From: Euleptes europaea
Lineage: Eukaryota; Chordata; Lepidosauria; Squamata; Sphaerodactylidae
NCBI RefSeq assembly: GCF_029931775.1
Contig: NC_079325.1
Coordinates: 37,860,673-37,924,672 of the forward strand
Reading direction: 5' to 3'
Length of the DNA: 64,000 nucleotides
In this document: in pieces, positions 11,290-21,169 of the stretch
Numbering within the stretch: position 1 is the stretch's first letter
Layout of the letters: every line of letters begins with the position of its first letter
Position numbers and translations under genes: made by a program
The notes under the pieces: model-generated
Seen by the model: only the letters and a program-made list of their open reading frames with translations
Told to the model about the DNA's origin: nothing
Databases searched by the model: none

Positions 11290-13080
11290 ATTATTTCCCT
11301 TGAAAAAGGTGGCCCATCTTGGGTTAGTGAGGAAACTGACAGCAGTGGTTCTTCTCCCCTTCACCACACACTCTTAAAAATTTAAATGCATTGAATGTAT
11401 TTACATTATTTTAAAATGCTAGCTATATACTTTAGGGCTGGCTAGGGCCAGTATGTTTTCCCCTCTTCCTACCTGACATGTCAAATTGGATCAGAAAAAA
11501 TCTGTAGGTCACAGTGCTGTTTTAACTGGTCCTCCTGCTTAGCGTTAGCCTCAAAACGTTTTTGTGTTTGCAGCTGCACCTTGATTTAGACACAACCGGA
11601 TAGTTAGAAGTCAGAGCTGAACAGATTGCAAAAATATTTAATTGGCTGGAAACACAGCCAAACCCTGTGAGCCAGCTGGGACAGCACTGAGCGCAAGTCC
11701 AAGAAATCCATCTCCTTCTTCCCAGGAAGTGGCCTTGGACCCTCAGCTCAAATTGGGGCAATCAAGCCATAAAACTTGAGCTAGGTCCTGCCATTGCAAA
11801 AGGCGGCAACCATCGGGGTCAACACCCACTTATCCTTACTGGAAAACATGCAGCAAATAGCCTGGAGGGCGGAACTCCCCCCACCCCGACCCCCTGCGGA
11901 ATTCTTTCAGTGGAATGGAAATATACCTTGGTTGCTTGTTGTGCCCAAGTGCACAGCCAGAACAGGCCAGTTTGTCTGGAGAGAGTTATAAGCTCCTGGC
12001 TGCCAGCATGCTCACACCAGGGCCACCATCTTTTCCTTCCCTTCACTTCCCTGGGGTGTTGGCATCCCCGCATGCCTTAGTTCATCCCACAAATGTATAT
12101 TAGTTGGGGGGGGTGAAGAGACCAACCCATTCTAACACTACACACACACACCCCTTAGGAACCTGGGCAACATGCAGCTTGGAGTGGCATTTTCCCATTA
12201 ATTAGGTAGGATACTCAGCAGAGATGTCTTCACAGCCCCCTCCCCATTTACTGTACCAAGCACACTCTGGAAATACTTAAATTTTCACAACTCAACGTTG
12301 CTGCAAAAATCCAAGTGCAATCAGACGAGAAAAAGCTCAACCGAGTGCATGCCCTGGCTCGTTGTCTTTGCCAGCTTTCCCTTTTTTCTCCCACTCCCGT
12401 TTCTTTCACCAGCCCTCTTGGTTTCCCATCTCCATGACTCCCACTAAAAGCTTCCTACCTGAAGCAGAGGCTCTGCCCCGTGTTGCTCATGTTGCCCCAT
12501 TCCCTCCTCCAGGCATCACCCACAGACTTTTAAACCCGTCTCTGCATCCGTAAGGGATACAAGCTTGACTTGCTGAGAAAACAGCTTCCAGCTGGTAGTG
12601 GAGATGGAGGTACACAGTCTGTGCTTGCAGACTCAAGCAAACAAAGCAAAAGAAGCCGCCAGTGAGCACACAAGGATTCTCAGGTAGAATCCTCATTCAG
12701 AAAAGACACCATTTGCGATAATGATTTTTAACATTCCCATGGGTTGGTATCAGGAGATAGCAGTTGTTTGAATTTACTCGTGTACTCTTGTATCCCTCCA
12801 GTTTCAGATCCTAATAGTTTTGTTCTCAACTGTTTTGGTTTAGAACTGGAAGTAAATGCCCAGATCACTTTCTCTGCAGCCTGGACAGCCATTGCTCTTC
12901 TGCCATCACTCAGAGACCAGCCTTTTGCATGGTTTGCAACCACCTGACGTTCCCAGACCCCTCCCTGTCTTGTTTCTCCAATGTAGAGCAGACGCCTTCT
13001 CAAAGATAAACAAGTCGCTGGCATGTTAGGTGCAGGGCCTTGAGTGGTGTGGAGACTACAGTATCACAGTCATGCCTGGA
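11290..13080. other. No feature recognised downstream of PHPT1
   Basis: Unique-looking sequence between the PHPT1 3' end and MAMDC4. Several frames of 60-100 codons on both strands have no recognisable similarity. There is a G-run near 12107 and a short CA stretch near 12140. The promoter and first exon of MAMDC4 may be here or in the neighbouring interval, but nothing singles them out. Confidence 0.4.
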
Positions 13081-13084
13081 ATAA

Positions 13085-13090
13085 TTTATT
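13085..13090 (-). terminator. Candidate poly(A) signal of PHPT1
   Basis: AATAAA on the minus strand (tttatt as printed), about 175 bp past the PHPT1 stop codon. This is a plausible length for a short 3' UTR. No cleavage-site evidence is available. Confidence 0.5.
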
Positions 13091-13263
13091 TCTCTCTGTT
13101 CATACATAGGCTTGGTGTAAGCAGCCAGAGACTGCCACAGCACTAGCAACGCATTCACATGAAAACCAACCCATTTCTCTTGGCAATTTGTATATACAAC
13201 ACCATCGAGGAAGGGAGCAGGCAAGGCATTGTCGAGGCCCCTCTGGAGTGGTATCTGTTGCTG

Positions 13264-13356
13264 TCAGTAGCCTTCATCTGCCCATGTGACCTCATAGTCT
13301 GGGTATCTGACTTTCAACTTCTCTGTGGAAATGGAGTGCTCGGCTCTGCCAAAGCC
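13264..13356 (-). CDS. PHPT1: PHPT1 exon 3, C-terminus and stop
   Basis: The acceptor (tgtttcag) is followed by 30 codons and TGA. The peptide runs [20 protein letters not shown] then [10 protein letters not shown], and the human end is [21 protein letters not shown]. Phase 0 matches the end of exon 2. The position and length agree with the third and last exon of the mammalian gene. Confidence 0.95.
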   Translation of the reverse strand, partial: GFGRAEHSISTEKLKVRYPDYEVTWADEGY

Positions 13357-13681
13357 CTGAAACATTTAATTACTATTGTTAGCCAGACAAGCAATGCTTT
13401 CAATAAAACTTTCAATATAATAGTCTTAACTCGAGGACATTCACATATCTTTGGTAACTCTACCCACAACACTGAAACGTGGTTAAACTGCCAGTGCTAT
13501 TGAAATCCCAGTAGATTTTGCTGTAATGGGATCTCTATAGCTCTTCTTTGCATTTCAGAGTACAGCATATTACATATCTTGCACGCAGAAGATACCAGTG
13601 TCAATGTCCCGTTACAGGATCCCAGGTAGCTGATGTCAGGACAGACCTTTCCCCATCCAAGGCCCTGGAGAGCTTCTGCTA

Positions 13682-13830
13682 ATCATAGAATCATAAAGTT
13701 GGAAGGGGCCATGTAGGTCATCTAGTCCAACCCCCTGCTCAACACAGGATCAGCCTAAAGAATCCTTGACAAGTGTTCATCCAACCACTGCTTGAAGACT
13801 GCTAGTGAGTCAGAATAGACCTTGCTGATC
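13682..13830 (-). mobile_element. CR1 LINE 3' fragment in PHPT1 intron 2
   Basis: The text aatcataaagttggaagggg, then catctagtccaaccccctgc, is the complement of the CR1 3' end. Confidence 0.8.
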
Positions 13831-13837
13831 CAGGTGG

Positions 13838-15005
13838 ACCAACTGAATGACTCCGTGTAAGACATATTCATTGTGCTCAAGACAAAACAAGGAGAACCAA
13901 TGCAATTTCTGCATTCTGACTTTGTTTCTCTTCAATTACCCTTCCGTGAAGAAAAAAACATTATGGCTGCATTGGCCCCAGACAAATCAGTGGGCCTGTT
14001 GGGTTCCACAGGGTTCAATCTTATCCCTCACACTATATAATATCTATGTGAATCCAATGGCAATGGGAGAGGTCATCTGGAGTTTGGGGCTGCAGTGTCA
14101 CCAATATGTGGATGATACCCAGCTCTACCTTTCTTTCTCACCTAATTGCAAGGATGCTATTGATATTGAACCAGTTGGATTGCAAGGATGCTATTGAACC
14201 AGTGCTTGGAGTCAGTAACAGGCTGGATGAGGGTGAACAAGCTGAAATCCTGACAAGACAGGGATTCTCTGGGTAAGTAGAAGGGCAGACCAGGGACTTC
14301 AGATCTCTCCTGTCTTGGATGGGGTTATACTCCCCTTGAAAAGGTTCACAGCTTTGGAGTGCTACTCTACACAGAAGTCACCTTAGAAAACCAAGTGACT
14401 GCAGAGGTTTGGAGTACTTTCGCTCAGCGGCTGGCACGTCAGCGGCATATGTTCCTGGTTCAGTCAGATCTATCAACAGTTAGTTACATCTAGACTGGAC
14501 TACTGCAATGCACTTCCCTTTAAGAGTGTTAGGAAGCTGCAGCTAGTACAGAACACTGCAGCTGGCCAGGACCAGCTATCGGGAGCATGCGACCCCAATA
14601 TTAAAGCAATTATACTGGCTACCATTTCACTCCTGAGCCCAATTCAAGGTGTTGGTTTTGACATTTAAAGCTCTACATGACTTGGGACCAGGGTAGCTGA
14701 AGGTCCATTTTCTCCCATATGTTCCTGCAGGAATTAAGATCACAGTGAGAGGTCCTCCCGTCTCATAAATCAAAGAAGCTCATTTGGGGGTCACACAAAA
14801 AAGGGCCTTTTCAGTGGCAGCCCCATGATTATGAAGCAACCTCCCCAGGGAGATGTGCCCAGCCCCCTCACTTTTGCTGTGTAGAAGACAACTGAGGATT
14901 AAGTTATCAGCAGTCCTAAATTGTGATTTTCAATATTGTTCCTTATGCATTTTATCTGTATTGTAAGTTGCCTTCAGCTCTGTAAAGAAGAAAGGCGGCT
15001 CATGC
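13838..15005 (+). mobile_element. CR1/L2-group LINE fragment in PHPT1 intron 2
   Basis: A plus-strand frame encodes VPQGSILSLTLYNIYVNPM and HQYVDDTQLYLSFSP, reverse-transcriptase motifs of the CR1/L2 group (VDD in place of the usual YADD). Downstream text includes ctggactactgcaatgcact and a 3' UTR with ttgtaagttgccttcagctc. It is broken and runs antisense to PHPT1. Confidence 0.75.
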
Positions 15006-15429
15006 ATTTTATATAAATCTGCCTTAACACAGCTCATGACTTCTTTGGATCCCAAAGCTGCAAATTCCTTGAGTAAGTCTCTCTCCCTATATCAGCCAAC
15101 TCAGGTGATTCCAAGCTGCTTCATAAGTTCTCATTGCAAGGGAGTAAAACAGAAAGCAATAGCAAGGCCTCCATTATGATGGCTGCAAGACTTTACAACA
15201 ACCTACCTTTAGTTCCAAGGAAAAACCTTGCTGTTTTATTATGTTTAGGCAACCACTGTAAATGTTCAAAAAGTGGCCTCTAAGTATTTTAAATAAATTT
15301 TACCCAATAAGTAGAGTCCACTCCATTAATCTTAGCCCCTCTTCCAAGCTTTCAGTACATGCAAAATTCATGTGAGTGCACTGGAGCATCTCTTAAGGCC
15401 CTCCCTTTTTCCTCCGGGTCCTTCCTTAC

Positions 15430-15554
15430 CACTGAGTAGCCATAAACATGGATCTTCTTGGCACCACTTTGGTGGGATATCCTGCCACCGCCCAAGCATT
15501 CACAGTGGAAGCCCTGCTTCTCCAGCTCCTCTGCTACTTCATCATAAATATCAG
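15430..15554 (-). CDS. PHPT1: PHPT1 exon 2, central strands of phosphohistidine phosphatase
   Basis: The acceptor (cttccttag) and donor (gtaagg) flank 125 nt. The first two bases complete the Ala codon split with exon 1. The exon encodes [20 protein letters not shown] and then [20 protein letters not shown] plus V. The GGGRI-H and K-IHVYGYS segments are the hallmark of the janus/ocnus/PHPT1 fold and are nearly identical to human. Intron 1 contains a CR1 copy. Intron 2, about 2 kb, contains a CR1 fragment and a larger LINE on the opposite strand. Confidence 0.96.
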
Positions 15555-15719
15555 CTAAGGAAGCAGAAAGAGAACAAGCTGAGGACCCCAGCTAGTAGCC
15601 ACAGTTTAACACCCAGCCCCCATCTAATTCCCAAGTTGAACAAGGAAGAAAAAGTAAATTTGTCTCCAGAAATGCCAGTCAAGGCCTACTGAACACTTCA
15701 CCAATTGAGCATCTATAGG

Positions 15720-16046
15720 TCTACCTCACACAGTTAAACTGTGGAACTCCCTGCCCCAGGATGTGGTGATGGCTGCCAACCTGAGTGGGCACGTTTGTGG
15801 AGGAGAGGGCAATCCATGGTTACTGGTAAAAATTGAAACTAGCCATGATGCACACCTATCCTTTCCAGGATCAGAGGAGCATGCCTATTATATGAGGTGC
15901 TTTGGAACACAGGCAGGACAATGCTGCTGCAGTCCTCTTGTTTGGGGGCTTCCTAGAGGCACCTGGTTGGCCACTGTGTGAACAGACTGCTGGACTTCAT
16001 GGACCTTGGTCTGATCCAGCAGGGCTTTTCTTATGTTCTTATGCAC
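15720..16046 (+). mobile_element. CR1-like LINE 3' end in PHPT1 intron 1
   Basis: The stretch runs from actccctgccccaggatgtg to ttggtctgatccagcagggc and ends in the short tandem ttcttatgttcttatg. The same family lies inverted at 47621-48165. Confidence 0.8.
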
Positions 16047-16350
16047 CCAGCTTAACCATCCTGGGCTCCTCCCCACTTAGCCCCTCCCACCTGTTAGAAA
16101 GCCCCTCCCTAACCATCCCCCACACCTCCCCACTAGGCTCCCATCTAAACTGTACCCCCCTCCCTCCACATTAGCTTTGCTTCTCTTCTCCCTTAGCCAA
16201 GGCATATAGAACCTCACACTTCACAGGGCGGAAGTCCCGCCCCCACCTTTCAACATCCCGTTTCAGATCAGAGATGGCCCCTCCCATTCTATAGGGCACG
16301 CCCCTTTCCCACAGACTCTCGCCCCCCCCCCTTCGGCGGGCTGTGCTCAC

Positions 16351-16495
16351 CGTGATACTCTGCCCAGGCGTAGCCGCGCACGACCTCTTTGCCTGGCCCC
16401 GCCCCCTCCGGGGTGACACGAATCAGCACGTACTTGAAGACGCCCTCGGAATCGATGTCCACATCGGGGACGCGGCCGAGGCCACCCTCGGCCAT
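16351..16495 (-). CDS. PHPT1: PHPT1 exon 1, start codon and catalytic histidine
   Basis: PHPT1 removes phosphate from phosphohistidine on proteins in the cytosol. The exon encodes [18 protein letters not shown], then [13 protein letters not shown], and ends one base into the next codon at donor gtgagc. The ATG gives an N-terminus ([13 protein letters not shown]) aligned with human MAVADLALIPDVD. The last full codon is His48, equivalent to the human catalytic His53. The five-residue difference comes from a shorter loop (TPEGAGPGK). With exons 2 and 3 the protein is 120 residues against 125 in human, so the gene looks complete and functional. A CpG-rich promoter lies immediately upstream. Confidence 0.96.
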
Positions 16496-16830
16496 CGCCC
16501 CGCAGCCGGTTTAAGGACTGGGTGGAAACGAAAGCGAGCGGCGCGCGCCGGATTAAGGGCAGCCCAGGCGACCACTCACAATCGTCGAGAGAGGCTCCGA
16601 GCTGCAGCGCCGGCCAATCAGAACAAGAGGCCGGGCTCACGAGCCAATAGAGATCCAGGACACGGGCGCTCCGAAAACAAGCGAAGGAAACGGAAATGGC
16701 CGTCATGGAAGCCCCCGTCTCTGCCAAGAGGGGCTAATAGTCCAATCAGAATGAGCACGAGCCTCCGAACGGTTGAGCCAATCAGAACGGCTCTAGCTTT
16801 TAAGGGGGCGGGGGTTGCTCCCTTTTGCTC
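16496..16830 (-). promoter_or_regulatory. PHPT1 CpG promoter with four CCAAT boxes
   Basis: GC- and CpG-rich DNA upstream of the PHPT1 ATG. CCAAT occurs at 16614-16618, 16644-16648, 16742-16746 and 16778-16782, all on the plus strand, three of them in the context CCAATCAGAA. This is the classical NF-Y site of housekeeping CpG promoters. No TATA box is evident. The CpG-rich sequence also extends over exon 1. The element could be bidirectional, but no plus-strand gene was recognised. Confidence 0.7.
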
Positions 16831-16956
16831 ACAAAACTGGGTTGCTGCGGAGTGGAATTAGGGGCTGGTTTATGTAATTGAATTATCGGGGGAGGGGTAT
16901 TTTTATATGGAATGATTATTTACGGTTTATTTTAATGCAATGTATGTGTGTGTATA

Positions 16957-16985
16957 TATATATATATATATACACGTTTTTATTC

Positions 16986-17019
<34 letters not shown>

Positions 17020-17071
17020 ATGTATATGTGTGTGTGTGTGTGTGTGTGTATGTATATGTATATATATATAT
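16957..17071. repeat. (TA)n/(TG)n microsatellite
   Basis: Runs of ta, then tg (16 or more units in two blocks), then ta again, directly next to the palindrome at 17072. Apparent open frames over it are artefacts. Confidence 0.95.
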
Positions 17072-17258
17072 GGGCAAGAGTCCAGTAGCACCTTAAAGAC
17101 TAACAAAAATATTTTCTGGTAGGGTATGAGCTTTTGTGAGCCACAGCTCACTTCTTCAGATACAGTATCTGAAGAAGTGAGCTGTAGCTCACGAAAGCTC
17201 ATACCCTACCAGAAAATATTTTTGTTAATCTTTAAGGTCCTACTGGATTCTTGCCCTT
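17072..17258. repeat. Near-perfect palindrome of family R
   Basis: The left arm gggcaagagtccagtagcac ... cttcttcagata and the right arm tatctgaagaag ... aggtcctactggattcttgc are reverse complements of about 92 bp around a 3-5 bp centre. Confidence 0.85.
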
Positions 17259-17352
17259 TTCTACTACTTCAGACAGGCTAACACGGCTACCCACTGTGAA
17301 TTATATTTAGAGAGAGTGTGTATGCATAACAACAGCCAGTAGGTGAGCTATA

Positions 17353-17515
17353 GTTGCCAGGATGGACTTGGGAAATGCCTGGAAATTCGGGGGTGGTGTC
17401 TGGGGAGGATGGAGATCTGTAGATCTTGACCTCAGACGGAACTGATCATTGTAGTCTGGAGCTCAGTTGTGATTCCTGAAGAACGCCAAGCTCCACCTGA
17501 AGGCTGACAAACCTA
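17353..17515. repeat. Diverged relative of the TAGGGTTGCCA MITE
   Basis: Shared parts include ttgccaggatgg, gaactgatcattgtagtctgg and ctccacctgaaggctgacaa. No clear terminal repeats or target duplication were found, so it looks like an older copy. Confidence 0.5.
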
Positions 17516-17519
17516 CTCT

Positions 17520-18680
17520 GAGCATATGCAGAGTTCTTCCCTTTTCTCAACATTTCACACTGCAGCATTCCTCCACTCCACTGCTTTCCTCTTATTATAA
17601 TTTTGCTCAAGGAGTCCCCCCATTTCATCCTCACAACACCTGTGGTGTAGCAGGCTATACTGTATGAGTGAATAGCACCTTAGTGTTCATACCTATGAAT
17701 ATGCCTGCATGGAGACTGGAAATGAGACAGATCCACCATATTTAATTTCTAGAGCGCTTGCAAAGGGAGGTGAACCCTGAAGGGCAACAATACTTACACA
17801 TCACGCCAATGCCGTGTTAGCCAGGCATCACCCACAAGCAAAAATCAAGACCATGATTTACAAGGAAGGTTGGGAGTGTCTGTGATTGACAGATCTCTGG
17901 AACTTGTTTCCAGTGCCAGGCTTCAAGCTCTGAAATTTAGGAAAAGAGCGCCTTGGAACATATGTTGTAATGAAGGAAAAGCAGGATGCATAATTACAGT
18001 CAGCTGATACACATCTGGGGATTACGGGGAAATGTTTCAGGATCAGTTTGAGCCTCAGAATCTCTCTTCAAATATCCCTTCTCTCTCTTTTAAACACCAG
18101 ATTGATTCATCAGGAATAAAACTCAAGTATCTCACCCCCAGTATCCCAAGTCGTTTGCAACCCTTACCAATGATTTGCCTCTGCCTCGCATACTGCTACT
18201 CCCCCCCCCAAAAATCAAATATAAACAAGCTGTACATTCAAGTTATATTTTATATTTATTCAAAGGAAATAAGGTTCTTCTTTTCATTTATATATGTATA
18301 TATATATAGATTTGTTTATAGAGATCTGAAGTATATCTTAAACTGTGCCATGGGAAACCAGCAACACTCTTAACATTGTTACCATGAGAAAATACAGGCC
18401 TGATTCTCCTCTGCACAAGAGAAAATGTGGGACTCTTCAATATGATGCAGTATTTTTCCCTCCTCATTTTTTGGCTTTTCTGTATAAACAAAGGAAATAA
18501 ATAGACCATGCATTTAGCAAAGGAACCAGTCCTGCATCAGCAAAATTCTCCCAGGGAAAGGGGCAGTGGGGCTTAGCTGGTCGATTGGTCCTGTTGGCGG
18601 AATGAACTGAAGACATTCTACAGCAGCCAGGATAATCCATTGTTTCTTTGGAAAAATGGTTCCAATCTTAGCAGAGAAGA
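17520..18680. other. No feature recognised
   Basis: AT-richer sequence with a short ta run near 18293-18308. No coding or repeat family was recognised. Confidence 0.4.
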
Positions 18681-18683
18681 AGA

Positions 18684-18986
18684 AGACGACTTGGTTTTTT
18701 ATATGCCGATTTTCTCTATCACTTAAGGAAGAATCAAGCCAGCTTACAATCACCTTCCCCTCCCCACAGCAGACACCCTGTGAGGTAGGTAGGGCTGAAA
18801 GAGCTCTAAGAGAGCTGTGACTAGCCCAAGGACACCCATCTGGCTTCGTGTACAGGAGTGGTGAAACCAACCCAGTTCACCAGATTAGCGTCTGCCGCTC
18901 ATGTGGAGGAGTGGCGGATCAAACCCGGTTCTCCAGATTAGAGTCCACCACTCCAAACTACCACTCTTAACCACTACACCACGCTG
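18684..18986 (-). repeat. SINE type C copy
   Basis: The complement of a tRNA-derived SINE: cttacaatcaccttcccctc, acagcagacaccctgtgagg, and accactacaccacgctgg at the head end. Two head-like segments (near 18850 and 18910) suggest an internal duplication. Confidence 0.8.
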
Positions 18987-18989
18987 GCA

Positions 18990-20905
18990 AAAACAAACAG
19001 GAAGGGTCCCTGTTATGTAGTGAAAAGGGCCGGTTTGTTTCCTGCTGCCCTGGGGGAGAAGGAACGAAGCCTGGGGTAGGAAGGCTTTCATACGAGAGAG
19101 CAACATAGGCAAAATGGTCCTGGCCACCAGCAGAGGAATTCAGAAGTGTCGCGGACCAGGGTGCGTGCCCTTTTTGGAGACTTTGCACTACAAGAAGCTT
19201 CTGGCAGCATCAGGTGGGCACCGCAGAACCTGAGATGGTCGGGGCTGGACAAGCACAGGTGGTGCAGCCCAACAAAGCTGGATCCAAAAATGACCCATGA
19301 AAAGCCAATGCCTCTGGCACTAAATATCCCATGTCCTTGTCTTGCAAAAGCCAGCACCTCTGAAGGCCATAAATGCCATTCAGCCAGATCTTGCTAGATG
19401 ATTCACATTTTTGAGTGGTTTGGCAGAGGAGCGTCTTCTTTTGTCCCCACGTTGCCAATTGGCTCCACAATGTCTCTCCACTACCAGCCTTGTTGCTACG
19501 GTGCGTCGAGAAGAATCCCAAGACTCTGGCAGTTGACATTTCGGAAGTGCTGAAGAGAAGACAACACTTCTGCAAAACTTTGGTCAAAAGAGTTACAGGA
19601 AATGCCCTCCCCCCCACCTCAGATGGACCACCACCACCCCACTTGCTCCTGGTCTTAGAAAATATCGCGCCCAGATTCGAAACTGACACAGGACAGACCA
19701 TTCACATTATGAATCCCAGCCCTGAGCCTTGCAACATATTTGAGGTGGGGAGGGGGAAACAGGGTTGAATGTCAAATAAAATTGGACCTTTTTCCTGGAG
19801 ACAATATGGCAACCGTTGGGAGCAAGGCCCCCCAAGGTTGATTGGGGGGGACACACTGCACTTTAATAGCCGCTGTGGTGGGAAAAGATCTCTCCCCACC
19901 CCCCTTCGAATATATTCTCTTTCAGCAACAGCCGCTTTCTCCATTGCAATTCTAGGCAGTGGATAAACCGGCAACTCGCCCTCCAGCCCTTGTTCCCATT
20001 TTTCCCAGTTCAATTTGATCTTTTCCTGCTGATTGCAGAGACTTCTAGCACCCCAGTTCCAGCGGCTCTTGCTTCCTTCGGGCAAAGCACGCATGAGTGG
20101 TATTGTAAGGAAACTGGCTAGCACAGTGTGTTGGACAGGTGTTGGCCTATAGAACTGCAGAATCAACTGCCCTACCTTACAAGGCGACTGGTTGACTCTA
20201 GTACAGGGGATTCTACACCCCTCAATTGCAACATCAAAGCCCTCCAAGTATAATTGGGGTAAGTATGTGGCCAAGACAACTGCACCAAAACTTACTTCAG
20301 AACGGCCCATCCCCGCTGCCCTAGCCGGGATGCACTGCTATCAGCCATTCACATTCTACCTCCTCCTATCCCAGGATTATCTCATTGCAGCAGAACACGT
20401 TTCGATCCATGCACATCCACCATGCAGCCATCATTTCCCGCCCCTCCCTAAAATCTCCCACCTTCTCTGCTATCAACCCCCGTACATGCCCTTCCAATCC
20501 CTATGACACCCGGGACATCATGCCAGACTTCTGGCAGGTGGAGAACAATTCAAGTTGGAAGTACACTTCTAGAGCACGAAAAGAGGGGAAATTGCCTGCC
20601 CTCCGAGGAGTTCACCTCCTGAATTTCTGTGAGAGTCACTGTTCTGGGCATTCTTCCTCTGAGGGTAGGAAATTCCGCTGAGCCTCTGCTTCAGGAGTGC
20701 CTGAATGATCTGATCTGGAGACCAACAGAATTACCTGCCTCTGATGGAGACCAACTGGAAAGGGGCAGGGACACAACAGGAGTTTATTCAGAGACACAGC
20801 GAGCAACCTCCAAGGGTAGGTAGCTCTGTTATGTTTCACTGGGAAGGATAGAATGATACAGTGATAACGGCTACTAAAATAGGGCATAATTACCCCTAGT
20901 AGACC
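18990..20905. other. Unexplained interval with open frames on both strands
   Basis: Longest frames are 202 codons (minus, 20310-19702), 163 codons (minus, 19701-19210) and 117 codons (plus, 19415-19768). None resembles a known family, and overlapping frames on both strands argue against coding. It lies downstream of the AJM1 stop, beyond the expected 3' UTR. Confidence 0.35.
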
Positions 20906-20907
20906 TC

Positions 20908-21165
20908 ATAGGATCATAGAGTTGGAAGGGACCACCAGGGTCATCTAGTCCAACCCCCTGCACAATGCAGGAAATTCACAACTACCTCTCCCCCACACAC
21001 CCCTAGTGACCCCTACTCCATGCCCAAAAGATGGCCAAGATGCCCTCCCTCTCATCATCTGCTTAAAGTTGTAGAATCAACATTGCTGACAGATGGCCAT
21101 CTAGCCTCTGCTTAAAAACCTCCAGGGAAGGAGAGCTTACCACCTCCCTGACAAGAAAGAGGCTG
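20908..21165 (-). mobile_element. CR1 LINE 3' fragment
   Basis: The stretch aggatcatagagttggaagg, then agtccaaccccctgcacaat, down to cctccagggaaggagagctt, is the complement of a CR1 3' region. It is closely similar to the copy at 33.95 kb. Confidence 0.85.
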
Positions 21166-21169
21166 TATA

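Noticed and set aside
16878-17122. Tyr/Ile- and Val-rich open frames
   Set aside because: Direct translation of a TA/TG microsatellite.
19702-20310. 202-codon minus-strand frame downstream of AJM1
   Set aside because: No recognisable domain, overlapping frames on the other strand, and no supporting splice or promoter signals.
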